Source: Breoghania corrubedonensis (lineage in GTDB: Bacteria; Pseudomonadota; Alphaproteobacteria; Rhizobiales; Stappiaceae). Taken from it: 64,000 nt of DNA. Positions 42,527-51,867 of this stretch are shown piece after piece. The stretch is taken from NCBI RefSeq assembly GCF_003053845.1, contig NZ_QAYG01000001.1, positions 502,078 through 566,077 of the forward strand, read 5' to 3'. How positions within the stretch are numbered: the stretch's first letter is position 1; every line of letters starts with the position of its first letter. The notes under the pieces were generated by a model, which worked only from the letters and a program-made list of their open reading frames with translations, made no database searches and was not told the origin of the DNA. The translations under genes and the position numbers were made by a program.

Positions 42527-44863
42527 TTGAGCACTTCTCAGGAAGCCGCACGGACACGGACGTACGTGAATACCTCCGAACGCCGGCAGGTGAGCGTCGT
42601 CTTCTGTGACATCGTGCAATCGACAGCCATGTCGTGCGCGCTGGAGCCGGAAGACCTGTGGGCGGTCATCAACCGCTATCGCGAAACGGTCCGCAACACG
42701 GTACGCGTCTTCGGCGGCATCATCTGCCACCACAAGGGCGACGGTATCCTTTGCTGCTTCGGCTATCCCGCCTCGCACGAGGACAATGCCAGCCGCGCCG
42801 TCATGGCCGCGCTTGGCGTTCTGGCCCGTGTGCAGCAGGAAAACCATACGGAAGACAGCGACGATGATCGCAGCGAAGGGGCAAGGCTGCGGCTTCGCGT
42901 CGGGGTTGCGACCGGCGAAGTGGCGATCGTCGACAACCGCGCCGACGATCCCGGCGGTCTGGAGCTTCTCGGCCCAGCGCCGAGCCTTGCGGCGCGATTG
43001 CAGACAGGCGCCGGACAGAACATGGCGCTGGTCGACGAGACGACCTTCCGCCTGACCCGCAACGATTTCCGTTTCACGCCCGCCCGCACCGTCCGTTTCA
43101 AGGGGTTTCCGGGTCCGATGACAGTGTACCAACCTTTGGGACAGACCTGCGGGCCCACACGGTTCGAGCGATGCTGCGCGGGATCGCTGACCGATTTCGT
43201 GAACCGAGCCCACGAACAGGCTCTGCTGTGCGAAACCTGGCGCAGGACATGTATGGGCCAAGGCCAGCTCGTGCTGGTGAAGGGCGATGCGGGTATCGGC
43301 AAATCGCGGTTGGTCCGGCATTTCCTGGAAGGCATTGGCGACGATGGCCGGCGCGAGATCCAGCTGCAATGCTCCGCGTTGCATGCGCGCACCGCGCTCC
43401 ATCCTTTCGCGGTGGCTTTCACCCGGCTCATCGGGCTCCGCGCGACAGACACACAGGAGGCAATGGTTCATTGCCTGCGTGCCTTTCTCTCCGAACTGGG
43501 CATTCGCGACGGCTATTCGGTGCCGTTGCTCGCCCGTCTCGTCAACCTGCCGGCGGCACAGTGTCTGCCCCTGCTCAACATCCTGACACATGAGGACATC
43601 GGCCAGCGCACGACGTCGCTGCTTGCCACCTGTCTGATCGCGATGTCGCGCCGATATCCCGTCATCCTCGTCGCGGAGGATCTGCACTGGGCGGATACGG
43701 CAACGCTGAAACTGCTGGAGGAACTGTCGAGCGCGGCAACAGACGGGTCCGTCATGATCATTGCGACCTTCCGCCCGCACCCGCCGGGCGAAGCCCCCCT
43801 CGCCGGACTTGAAGCCGCCCGAAACTGCCAGTCCGTCACGCTGGACAGACTGAGCCGTTCGCATTCCGCAAGGATCGTGAGCAGCGTCGCGCGCAGGGCG
43901 GGCGCGAGCCGCCTTCCCGGTGACTGGATCACGCGTATCGTGGAGCGCTCAGACGGCGTGCCGCTTTTCATCGAGGAGCTGACGCGAACGGTCATCGACA
44001 AGGCCGGGGACCGCGCGTTGCTCGCCCAGCCTTTCGCGATCGGAAAACCTAGCGACAACATACCCGAGACCTTGCGCGATTCGCTCTCCGCCCGGCTCGA
44101 CCGCCTGCGGCTCGGCGCAGCCGGAGCCCATTCGCCCAAATGGGTCGCGCAAGTCGCGGCCTGTATCGGACGTGAATTCCGCAAGACGACGCTCACGCGG
44201 CTTTTCGAAAAAGTCGGTGTGGGAACCACGATCGTTCCCGTCGCGCGGACCGATCTGGCGCACATGCTGGAGGAAGCGATCGAACGCCTTGTGGAGGCGG
44301 ACATCATCTGCCCCGTGACCTGCGATCAGGACATCACCTACCGTTTCAAGCACGCGTTGGTGCATGATGCCGCCTATGCCGGATTGTGGCGTGAAGACAA
44401 GCGGCACATCCATGCCCGTCTTCTGGAGCTGCTTGAGGAAAAGGCGAAGGAGGAAACGCCCGACACAACAGCCGAACTCCTCGCCCATCACGCCTTCAAG
44501 GCCGGGCAACCGGACACCGCTGCGCGCTATTGGCTCGCCGCCGGCCAGAGGGCAGCCGTGCGTTCCGACCTGAGGGAAGCGCGCGCGTGTTACGAGGAGG
44601 CATTGAGACTGGCGCGCAGGACGGCGGGCGGATCGGCCACCGCAAGAAGCGGTGCAGCGCCACGGACAGGCCCGGACCCAGCCTGTCGCGACAAACCGCG
44701 CGGCGTGCATGAGGAGAGGACGGCGATCGAGATGGAGGCGCTGATCGCACTTGGCACGGTGGAGATGATGGAGACGCTGCGCAAACGGCACCCGGTTTCC
44801 GCAGCAGCCGCGCTCTGTCCTTCCGGGGCCGTCGGGCACGAGCGCTCAAGGGTCGCGCACTGA
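42527..44863 (+). CDS. Class III adenylate cyclase domain fused to AAA ATPase, C-terminally damaged
   Basis: A 778-residue frame. The class III cyclase domain (about 18-190) has its two metal aspartates D28 (VFCDIVQS) and D72 (HKGDGILCCFG). A STAND/AAA-type ATPase follows with Walker A GDAGIGKS (253-260) and LVAEDLHWAD. Family members usually continue into a long TPR region of several hundred residues. Here the TPR part is cut short after about residue 690 and the last 40 residues look out of frame. Typical C-terminal sequence (ALIRTGDTAEGFQLAETGFS) continues in another frame across 44836-44930. Probably a decayed gene. Start is uncertain (TTG 42527 or GTG 42566). Confidence 0.75.
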   Translation: MSTSQEAARTRTYVNTSERRQVSVVFCDIVQSTAMSCALEPEDLWAVINRYRETVRNTVRVFGGIICHHKGDGILCCFGYPASHEDNASRAVMAALGVLARVQQENHTEDSDDDRSEGARLRLRVGVATGEVAIVDNRADDPGGLELLGPAPSLAARLQTGAGQNMALVDETTFRLTRNDFRFTPARTVRFKGFPGPMTVYQPLGQTCGPTRFERCCAGSLTDFVNRAHEQALLCETWRRTCMGQGQLVLVKGDAGIGKSRLVRHFLEGIGDDGRREIQLQCSALHARTALHPFAVAFTRLIGLRATDTQEAMVHCLRAFLSELGIRDGYSVPLLARLVNLPAAQCLPLLNILTHEDIGQRTTSLLATCLIAMSRRYPVILVAEDLHWADTATLKLLEELSSAATDGSVMIIATFRPHPPGEAPLAGLEAARNCQSVTLDRLSRSHSARIVSSVARRAGASRLPGDWITRIVERSDGVPLFIEELTRTVIDKAGDRALLAQPFAIGKPSDNIPETLRDSLSARLDRLRLGAAGAHSPKWVAQVAACIGREFRKTTLTRLFEKVGVGTTIVPVARTDLAHMLEEAIERLVEADIICPVTCDQDITYRFKHALVHDAAYAGLWREDKRHIHARLLELLEEKAKEETPDTTAELLAHHAFKAGQPDTAARYWLAAGQRAAVRSDLREARACYEEALRLARRTAGGSATARSGAAPRTGPDPACRDKPRGVHEERTAIEMEALIALGTVEMMETLRKRHPVSAAAALCPSGAVGHERSRVAH

Positions 44864-44945
44864 TCCGCACCGGCGACACGGCGGAGGGATTTCAGCTTGC
44901 GGAAACCGGCTTTTCCGCCTTTACGAACACGGGACCGACATGGCG
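44836..44945 (+). pseudogene. Out-of-frame C-terminal remnant of the cyclase/ATPase gene
   Basis: The +2 frame relative to the cyclase gene reads ARALKGRALIRTGDTAEG and then FQLAETGFSAFTNTGPTW, a pattern usual near the end of cyclase/AAA/TPR proteins. It has no start of its own. It indicates a frameshift and probably an internal deletion of the TPR region. Confidence 0.55.
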
Positions 44946-45029
44946 TCGCCGGAAATGTTGCTGGAGGGCGCCACCGCCTGATCGGCCCAGCCATGTGTCA
45001 GTGGCGCGCCGAGGCGATACAGGGCGCGC

Positions 45030-46862
45030 CTATTCCGCAGCCTGCGGTGCCTTGGGGTAGCCTGCGACTGGCTCCCGCAACGCTTCGGCGGGAGGCAGGG
45101 CCGGCAATGCGAGCTTCAGCAAATCGGATGTTGGCGCGCTTTCCTCCGGAATTCGCCACAGGCCACTTGCGCGGGCAGCGTGCCCCCAGGCGAGCGAGGC
45201 GGTGAAGCGAGCCACCGGGATAGCGACGAGCGGCCCCAGAATGACCGGCAGCGCCGGGACAAGGATCGGCGCGACGAAGGACGAGAACCAGACGACGCCA
45301 GCCACGCCGAACAGCGTTTGCGGCCAGAGCCGCCTGATCGCGCTTGCGTAAGGCACAGCGTGCAGGCCGCGCCGCTGGGCCGACCAGGTACCGCCGCGCC
45401 CGAGCGAAAGCTTGGCGATGAAGACGGTATGGGCGATCGCCATGACGGGAGCCAGCAGCATGGAGAAGACGATTTCACCCACAACGCTCGTGAGGATCCG
45501 CCAAGTTCCGCCGAAAGCCTTGCGGCGCGCGCGCGTTGCCAGAATATCCGCGACGGTTGCGAGTTTCGGCGCGAAGACCATGGTCATGACACAGGCGAAG
45601 AGCGCCCCGCCCAGCACCGGGTCGAAGTTGCGGGTGGCGTCGTCGTAGACGATCGCAAGCCCGGCGGAGAGCACCATGAAGGCGACCCAGGCGGGAGAGC
45701 CGGCAAACATCAAAATGGCGAGGACGAGCTGCATGCGGCTGACGGGACGCAGGTCCTTCAGCCCCAGGAGCTTCAGATACTGCATGTTACCGTGGCACCA
45801 GCGCAGGTCGCGGCGGATGAACTCGATGAGGTCGGGCGGGTTCTGCTCGAAGCTGCCCCCCTCCTCCGGGATCACGCGCACCTCGTAGCCGGCGCGGCGC
45901 ATCAGGACGGCCTCGACCTGATCGTGGCTGAGTACCGGGCCCGACAGGGGGCCGCGCCCGGAGAGTTCCGGCAGATGGCAGTGCTCGATGAAGGGCTTCA
46001 GCCGGATGAGGGCATTGTGCCCCCAGTAGGGCCCGCAATCGCCTTGCCACCAGGCGGAGCCCAGCGTGTAGGAGCGCATGCCGAGCCGCATGCCGAACTG
46101 GAATATGCGGGCAAAGGCGCTCATCGTCGGCAATCCGACCACCAGGCTTTGCAGAATGCCAACCGTTTCGTGACGCTGCATCAGACGGACGAGGCGGCGA
46201 ATGGCGGAGGCATCCATGTAGCTGTCGGCATCGAGCACGAGGGCGAAATCGTGAGCCGCGCCCCAACGCTCGCAGAAATCCCGGATGTTGCCGGACTTGA
46301 AGGCGTGATTGTCCTCGCGTCGGCGATAGGTGACCGAGATGTCCCCGCCCCAACGGGCCTTGAGGGAGACAGCGAGACGTTCCTCCTGCTCGATAATGTC
46401 CTGCCAGGAACTGTCGGAGAGCAGATAGAGATGAAAATGCGAACAGACGCCTTCCAGCAGCATCCCTTCGAGCATCGTCTCCACGTTACGGAAAACGCCG
46501 TCGATCTCCTCGTTGCGCAGACATACGAGAATGGCGGTGGACGTTGTCAGCGCCGCCGCCGGGTCCTCGTCACGCAACAGCGGATTGACGCTGGCTGCCG
46601 GATTGCGGGAAAAGCGCATCAGCGCGAGCCCGATCATCGCATTCCAGAAGCCGATCACCAGCCAGGGCAGCGTGACGAGAAAAAGGGCGAGCAGGACGCC
46701 TTCCACCGGCAGGATACCGCCACGGCGCATGGCGGCGAACATCAGCGCCGCAAGACCGAAAAGGCTCACGCCGACGAGCGCTGCGAAGAAAACGCGACGG
46801 CCGACCATGCGGCTGTGCGAAGAAGGTGAGGATCGATCACGGGACGCGTCGGCGAGACTCAT
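45030..46862 (-). CDS. opgH: Periplasmic glucan glucosyltransferase
   Basis: A protein of about 610 residues of the OpgH/MdoH family, which polymerises glucose from UDP-glucose and exports osmoregulated periplasmic glucans. Membrane segments flank a cytoplasmic glycosyltransferase 2 domain with VLDADSYMDASAI, the acceptor-site acid in SHDQVEAV and the RRDLRW motif. Further membrane segments follow at the C-terminus. It is shorter than E. coli OpgH (847), like other alphaproteobacterial forms. Start at 46862 (MSLADAS) is a choice; the frame is open to 47003. No opgG gene adjoins. It is divergent from the MDR gene of the next cluster. Confidence 0.93.
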   Translation of the reverse strand: MSLADASRDRSSPSSHSRMVGRRVFFAALVGVSLFGLAALMFAAMRRGGILPVEGVLLALFLVTLPWLVIGFWNAMIGLALMRFSRNPAASVNPLLRDEDPAAALTTSTAILVCLRNEEIDGVFRNVETMLEGMLLEGVCSHFHLYLLSDSSWQDIIEQEERLAVSLKARWGGDISVTYRRREDNHAFKSGNIRDFCERWGAAHDFALVLDADSYMDASAIRRLVRLMQRHETVGILQSLVVGLPTMSAFARIFQFGMRLGMRSYTLGSAWWQGDCGPYWGHNALIRLKPFIEHCHLPELSGRGPLSGPVLSHDQVEAVLMRRAGYEVRVIPEEGGSFEQNPPDLIEFIRRDLRWCHGNMQYLKLLGLKDLRPVSRMQLVLAILMFAGSPAWVAFMVLSAGLAIVYDDATRNFDPVLGGALFACVMTMVFAPKLATVADILATRARRKAFGGTWRILTSVVGEIVFSMLLAPVMAIAHTVFIAKLSLGRGGTWSAQRRGLHAVPYASAIRRLWPQTLFGVAGVVWFSSFVAPILVPALPVILGPLVAIPVARFTASLAWGHAARASGLWRIPEESAPTSDLLKLALPALPPAEALREPVAGYPKAPQAAE

Positions 46863-46935
46863 GTCAGGGTCACTCGAAATGGGGGCGGGCCTGCCTTGAG
46901 GCCGGACCGGCTTCGGCGAAGGAACGAAAACGGCT

Positions 46936-47937
46936 ATGGCTGAAAGAAATACGTTCGACGGCGCGCAGGCCGAAGCGCTTTGGTACATCGGCCCCCGTTG
47001 CACCGCAATACGCGACGAGACGCTGGGGAAGCTCGCGCCCGATCACATTCGCGTGGAGACCATCGCCAGCGGCATCAGCCGGGGCACGGAGAGCCTCGTC
47101 TTCGCCGGCGAGGTGCCACGGGCGGAATGGCAGCGCATGCGCGCGCCGATGCAGGCTGGCGATTTTCCGTTCCCCGTGAAATATGGCTACCAGAGCGTCG
47201 GCCGTGTCGTTTCCGGCCCCTCCGCATGGTTCGGCAGAAGCGTTTTCGTGCTGCATCCTCACCAGACCCTGTTCGACGCACCAGTATCGGCGGCCACGCC
47301 CGTTCCCGATGCCGTTCCGGCGAAAAGAGCAGTTCTTTGCGGCAACATGCAGACAGCCTTAACCGCCGTGTGGGACGCCCGACCAGCACCGGGCGATCAC
47401 ATTAGCGTGGTCGGCGGCGGGGTCGTCGGGCTGCTGACGGCATGGCTGTGCGCGCAAATTCCCGCGACATCGGTACAGCTTGTCGACGTGAACCCGGCGA
47501 GACAGGCGATTGCGCGGCAATTGGGGTTCGCCTTCGCGGATCCGAAAAGCGCACGTGGCGATAACGACCTCGTGATCCATGCAAGCGCCAGCGAGGCGGG
47601 TCTGGAGACGGCCTTTGCGCTTGCCGGCGACGATGCGACGGTGCTGGAGCTGAGCTGGTATGGCGAGAATTCCATCCGCGTGGCGCTGGGCGGCGCCTTT
47701 CACAGCCGGCGGCTGAGGCTCGCGGCGAGCCAGGTCGGGCGCATTCCCGCCGATCATAACGCGCGCTGGGATTTCGCGCGGCGCAACGCTGCCGCCATGG
47801 CGCTTCTTGACGATGCCCGTCTTGATGCGCTTCTTGAAGAACCGATCACCTTCCACACCCTGCCCGAAACCCTGCCGCGCATCTTCGACAAGAACAGCGG
47901 CGTGCTTTGTCAGGTGGTGGATTACGGGGTGGCGTAG
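46936..47937 (+). CDS. BchC-like MDR dehydrogenase lacking zinc ligands
   Basis: A 333-residue medium-chain dehydrogenase. Instead of a catalytic cysteine it has SGISRGTES (45-53), as in the BchC-like branch. The dinucleotide site is ISVVGGGVVGLLTAWL (about 156-171). It likely oxidises or reduces a hydroxyl or carbonyl on a bulky substrate. It opens a rightward cluster with a PTPS-like protein, a glycosyltransferase and a methyltransferase, so it may act on the pterin-like product of that cluster (inference). It is divergent from opgH with a 73-bp gap. Confidence 0.85.
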   Translation: MAERNTFDGAQAEALWYIGPRCTAIRDETLGKLAPDHIRVETIASGISRGTESLVFAGEVPRAEWQRMRAPMQAGDFPFPVKYGYQSVGRVVSGPSAWFGRSVFVLHPHQTLFDAPVSAATPVPDAVPAKRAVLCGNMQTALTAVWDARPAPGDHISVVGGGVVGLLTAWLCAQIPATSVQLVDVNPARQAIARQLGFAFADPKSARGDNDLVIHASASEAGLETAFALAGDDATVLELSWYGENSIRVALGGAFHSRRLRLAASQVGRIPADHNARWDFARRNAAAMALLDDARLDALLEEPITFHTLPETLPRIFDKNSGVLCQVVDYGVA

Positions 47938-48059
47938 AAAGATCCGAGGGAAAGCCCGGCGAATACGAGCCGCCGCTGTGTTTCATCGCCCGTTCGAACA
48001 ATCCGCGCGGACGATCCACCAGGTCCGCGATCAGATTTCAAATTGCAGGGAGTGCGCAC

Positions 48060-48488
48060 TTGTTTGCCGTCGAAGTCCGCGATCACATCATGATCGCCCA
48101 CAGTTTTACCGGAAGCCTGTTCGGGCCGGCCCAGGCATTGCACGGAGCCACTTTCGTGGTCGATGCCGCCTTCCTTGCCAAGACGCTCGACGCGAACGGT
48201 GTCGTCATCGACATCGGCCGCGCGCACGAGGCCCTGAAATCCATCCTCGCGCCGCTCAACTACCGCAACCTCGATGACGTCGAGGAATTCGCCGGCATCA
48301 ACACCACGACGGAATTCCTGACCGGGCATATCCACGCGAAACTCAGCGAGGTGGCACGCGCCGGAGGGCTGGGACGCCCGGGCAACGAAATCGGCAGTAT
48401 CCGCGTGACCCTGTCGGAAAGCCACGTTGCACGCGCTTGGTATGAAGCGCCGATAGCGCCCCACCCCAGCGGGCAGGACAATGGATAG
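48060..48488 (+). CDS. Divergent 6-pyruvoyl-tetrahydropterin synthase (PTPS/QueD) family protein
   Basis: A protein of about 142 residues with the PTPS T-fold pattern: FAVEVRDHIMIAHSF, LHGATFVVDAAF, the VVIDIGRAHEALKSIL segment, LNYRNLDDVEEF and the pocket glutamate in a late SESH/YE region. Normal members bind zinc by three histidines, one in an AH motif and two in HGH, and use a cysteine four residues before HGH. Here H14 and H28 are kept, but the third is A30 (HGA) and the cysteine is absent. The reaction may therefore differ from the classical ones. Start TTG 48060 with AGGGAG upstream; it overlaps the next gene by 8 bp. Confidence 0.82.
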   Translation: MFAVEVRDHIMIAHSFTGSLFGPAQALHGATFVVDAAFLAKTLDANGVVIDIGRAHEALKSILAPLNYRNLDDVEEFAGINTTTEFLTGHIHAKLSEVARAGGLGRPGNEIGSIRVTLSESHVARAWYEAPIAPHPSGQDNG

Positions 48489-49590
48489 CTCGCGGATGAG
48501 CGCAAGTGGAGGGACGGGACGGCTTGTCTTCGCCTATCCCGGCGACATCGAAACGCCCAGCGGCGGCTATGAATACGACCGCCGCATCATCGACGGGCTC
48601 GTCGCGCGGGGCTGGTCGGTGGAGCCGGTCTCGCTGGGCGATGCTTTTCCGTTTGCAGGTACGCAGGCGCGCAACCGTGCCTATGCGCGGCTCTCCAGTC
48701 TGACGGAATCAGTTCCCGTCGTCATTGACGGACTTGCGCTCGGCGTGCTGCCGGAGGCGTCGACCGCGCTTGGTTCGCAACGCCCCCTCATCGGCCTTGT
48801 CCATCATCCGCTGGCGCTTGAAAGCGGCCTTGACCGCGACACGGCCGAAACATTCAGGATGAGCGAACGGCAGGCGCTTGCCGGAACACGCGGCGTGATC
48901 GTTCCAAGTCCGGCGACCGCATCCGTTCTGATCACCGACTACGACGTTCCACGCGCAAGGATCGCGATCGTGCGGCCGGGTACGGACCGGGTGCCAACGC
49001 GTGCCCGACGCCGGCCGGAAGGCGCTGCCATCAGGCTCCTCGCAGTCGGCTCGCTCGTGCCGCGCAAGGGACACGAGATCCTTCTGAAAGCACTGGCGGG
49101 CATGACGGACCTGCCCTTCCATCTCGATATTGCCGGCAGCCCGGATTTCGATCCCGACTGCGCGGCCCGCATCCGCGAAAAGGTGTCCGATCCTGCACTT
49201 TCGCAGCGCGTGACCCTGCATGGCACAGTCGGACGGGAGCGGCTGAACGCGCTTTACCAGCAGGCGGATATCTTCGTGCTCGCCAGCCGTTACGAGGGGT
49301 ATGGAATGGTCTTCGCCGAAGCGATCGCACATGGAATACCGGTGGTGGCGACGGGCGATGGCGCGGTCGCCGACACGGTGGCGAAAGAGGCGGGCCTCGT
49401 CTTCGCGCCCGATGACCGGCAGGGCTTTGAGCAGGGGCTGCGCCGGATGCTGTCAGACGCGCCCTATCGCGAAGGCCTTGCGGCCGGTGCGCGGGTGGTC
49501 GCGGAAACCTTGCCGAGCTGGGCCGAAGCCGCAGAGGTTTTCGCGGAGGCCGTCCTGCGCTTTGCACAACCGGGGAGCACACCGCATTGA
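48481..49590 (+). CDS. Glycosyltransferase family 4 protein
   Basis: A 369-residue GT-B fold glycosyltransferase. The N-terminal half (about 10-170) is acceptor-side. The C-terminal half has LLAVGSLVPRKGHEILLKAL and the donor-site E-x7-E motif EGYGMVFAE (about 277-285), typical of retaining family 4 enzymes. It overlaps the PTPS-like gene by 8 bp and the methyltransferase gene by 4 bp, so the three are coupled. The acceptor may be the product of the PTPS-like enzyme rather than a polysaccharide, since no other polysaccharide genes occur in the cluster (inference). Confidence 0.9.
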   Translation: MDSSRMSASGGTGRLVFAYPGDIETPSGGYEYDRRIIDGLVARGWSVEPVSLGDAFPFAGTQARNRAYARLSSLTESVPVVIDGLALGVLPEASTALGSQRPLIGLVHHPLALESGLDRDTAETFRMSERQALAGTRGVIVPSPATASVLITDYDVPRARIAIVRPGTDRVPTRARRRPEGAAIRLLAVGSLVPRKGHEILLKALAGMTDLPFHLDIAGSPDFDPDCAARIREKVSDPALSQRVTLHGTVGRERLNALYQQADIFVLASRYEGYGMVFAEAIAHGIPVVATGDGAVADTVAKEAGLVFAPDDRQGFEQGLRRMLSDAPYREGLAAGARVVAETLPSWAEAAEVFAEAVLRFAQPGSTPH

Positions 49591-50390
49591 CCGGATTTTC
49601 AGCCCAATGGCTTGCCTTGCGCGAACCCGCCGACGCGCGGGCGCGGGCACCTGAAATCCTCGACGCCGCCGTCGGTGTTCTCGCCGACGCGGATGCGCCT
49701 CTGATCGTCGATCTGGCGTGCGGTACCGGCTCGAGCCTGCGCGCGCTGAGCCCGCATCTTGGCAACAACCAGCGCTGGCGGCTTGTCGATCACGATCCGG
49801 TGCTTCTCGAGCGCGCACGCGCGGAATGTGCCGGATTTTCCGGCATCGCCGATCTCCAGACGGTCGCCACCGACCTTGCCGCCGGGCCGGGGTCCGTGCT
49901 CGGCGATGCCGATCTCGTCACCACATCGGCCTTTCTCGATCTCGTATCGCACGACTGGGCGCTGCGGTTCGTCGCGGCGCTGTCACAAAACCGGCTGCCA
50001 TTCTATGCCTCCCTCACTTACGATGGCCGGATGGGCGCGGAGCCTTCGCATCCACTCGATGAGACGGTCACGGATCTTGTCAACCGCCACCAGCGGCAGG
50101 ACAAGGGGTTTGGTCCCGCACTGGGACCGCACGCGGTGGAACGGGTCTGCGAATGCCTTGAAAATGCGGGTTTCCGCGTCTCCCGGGCGCGCTCGGACTG
50201 GATTTGCCGGACAAGCGAACCCATCTTTCAACGCGAACTGGTCGAGGGCTGGTCGAAGGCCGCGGAGGAAATCGGCGGACTGGCGAGCAACGACCTCGAG
50301 GCATGGAGAGAATTCCGCCTCGATATGATAGAGGCCGGATCATCGCGCATTCGCGTCGGTCATGAGGACCTTTTCGCGGTTCCGGAATAA
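49587..50390 (+). CDS. SAM-dependent class I methyltransferase
   Basis: A 267-residue protein with a Rossmann methyltransferase fold; motif I is IVDLACGTGSSLRAL (about 39-53), then WRLVDHDPVLLERA (acidic ribose contact). No membrane segments. TTG 49587 overlaps the glycosyltransferase stop (TTGA). Substrate is unknown. Tight coupling to the glycosyltransferase suggests they modify the same small molecule. It ends 178 bp before ribA. Confidence 0.85.
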   Translation: MTGFSAQWLALREPADARARAPEILDAAVGVLADADAPLIVDLACGTGSSLRALSPHLGNNQRWRLVDHDPVLLERARAECAGFSGIADLQTVATDLAAGPGSVLGDADLVTTSAFLDLVSHDWALRFVAALSQNRLPFYASLTYDGRMGAEPSHPLDETVTDLVNRHQRQDKGFGPALGPHAVERVCECLENAGFRVSRARSDWICRTSEPIFQRELVEGWSKAAEEIGGLASNDLEAWREFRLDMIEAGSSRIRVGHEDLFAVPE

Positions 50391-50568
50391 GGCGCCAGGT
50401 CGGCGTTCACATTGGCGTGTTCCAAATGTGCCTTTGCTCGTGCGCGGCCTCTGCTAGTGTGGCCGCCCTTACGGAACCGGCGGGCGACAGACGGGTCGAA
50501 TACGGGGTTCGCTGCCTGCTCACCGCCGCGATGTCATTTCGTTGGCCATCAGTTACGAAACGCATGTG

Positions 50569-51711
50569 ATGCTTCAAAAAAACATTGCCTCTTCCTCCCT
50601 GAGCTTCGGGGATCCGATCCTGACAGCGGTGCACAGGGCACTGGGCGAGATTCAGGGAAACCGGCCGTTTGCCCTTACCGGCGAGGACGGCGTTCGTTTC
50701 GTGCTGGCGCTCGACGGCAGCGACGATCATCAGATGGCTGCCTTCGTCGACGGGTTTTGCGGTGGGGAGGCTGATCTGGTGATCTCCGGCGTGCGCGCGC
50801 GGATGATGAAGCTGACGCCCGAATCCGATGACGGCGCTGTTCTCACCCCGGTCACGTCGATCTCGGCCGGCGGCCCCGACATGGCACGAGTGATGGAAAT
50901 CGCCACCGCGCTGAAGCCCGACGCCGTGCCGTCCTTCACGCCTGCGGGCCGGACCGCGGGCACCGCTGTGGACCTTGCCAAGCTCGCCCAACGCATTCCC
51001 GCCTGCCTCGTTTCCCGACCGGTCGAGCCGACCGACGACGACGAAACGCTGATCACGGTCAGAACGGAAGATGTCGAGGTCTTCCGCGCGCGGCTGGCCG
51101 CCACGCTCAAGCCGGTGAGCGAGGCACGCGTGCCGATCGCCGATGGAATCGCCTCGCGCTTCGTCATCTTCCGCAATGCCATCGGCGGCATCGCCACAGC
51201 GGTCATCGTGGGCGAACCGGATGCGACCGCCCCCCTGCCCGTGCGGGTCCACTCTTCCTGCGCCACCGGCGATATCTTCGGCTCCCGGCGCTGCGATTGC
51301 GGCGAGCAGCTTCAGCTCGGCCTGCACCGGCTGGAGGAGCTTGGCGGCGGCTGCCTGATCTATCTCGATCAGGAGGGACGCGGGCTCGGGCTTGCCAACA
51401 AGATGCACGCCTACACGCTGCAGGATCAGGGGCTCGACACGGTCGATGCCAACATGGTGCTGGGTTTCCACGACGACGAGCGCGACTACCATGCCGCCGG
51501 TTTCATGCTGAAGCGGTTGGGCTGGGAGCGCATCACGCTGTTGACCAACAACCCGACCAAGCTCACCGGCCTCGCGGCGGCCGGAATCGAGATTTCCGAC
51601 CGTTTGCCGGTGGTCACGAAGGCGAACGCGGACAATCGCCGTTACCTGGAGACAAAGGCGCGCCGCGCGGGGCATCTGCTCGGCACGGCAGGCCTGCTGG
51701 AGACGGTGTAG
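50569..51711 (+). CDS. ribA: GTP cyclohydrolase II
   Basis: A protein of about 380 residues. The C-terminal domain (about 185-370) is GTP cyclohydrolase II: zinc cysteines C231, C242 and C244 in SSCATGDIFGSRRCDCG, then YLDQEGRGLGLANKMHAY and the GTP contact DANMVLGF. The first 180 residues are a poorly conserved extension seen in alphaproteobacterial RibA. It turns GTP into the pyrimidine precursor of riboflavin plus formate. No other riboflavin genes adjoin. Its location after the PTPS-like cluster suggests it could feed that pathway (inference). Start uncertain: TTG 50542, GTG 50566 or ATG 50569, all with weak ribosome sites. Confidence 0.9.
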   Translation: MLQKNIASSSLSFGDPILTAVHRALGEIQGNRPFALTGEDGVRFVLALDGSDDHQMAAFVDGFCGGEADLVISGVRARMMKLTPESDDGAVLTPVTSISAGGPDMARVMEIATALKPDAVPSFTPAGRTAGTAVDLAKLAQRIPACLVSRPVEPTDDDETLITVRTEDVEVFRARLAATLKPVSEARVPIADGIASRFVIFRNAIGGIATAVIVGEPDATAPLPVRVHSSCATGDIFGSRRCDCGEQLQLGLHRLEELGGGCLIYLDQEGRGLGLANKMHAYTLQDQGLDTVDANMVLGFHDDERDYHAAGFMLKRLGWERITLLTNNPTKLTGLAAAGIEISDRLPVVTKANADNRRYLETKARRAGHLLGTAGLLETV

Positions 51712-51867
51712 CGGGGTCTCCCTGAACAGAGCGGCAGCCCAGAAGCCATCCCGGCGCATCGGTGGAGAGGAATGAAGATATTCTTCGCCGCGCACACTGC
51801 ATACCCTAACGACAGAATATGCGATTTCCGCTAGTCTCGCCTCCATTCTTCGGAGGGGAGAGACCGA

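Noticed and set aside
50391-50568. FMN riboswitch upstream of ribA
   Set aside because: None of the conserved RFN segments could be found in the leader.
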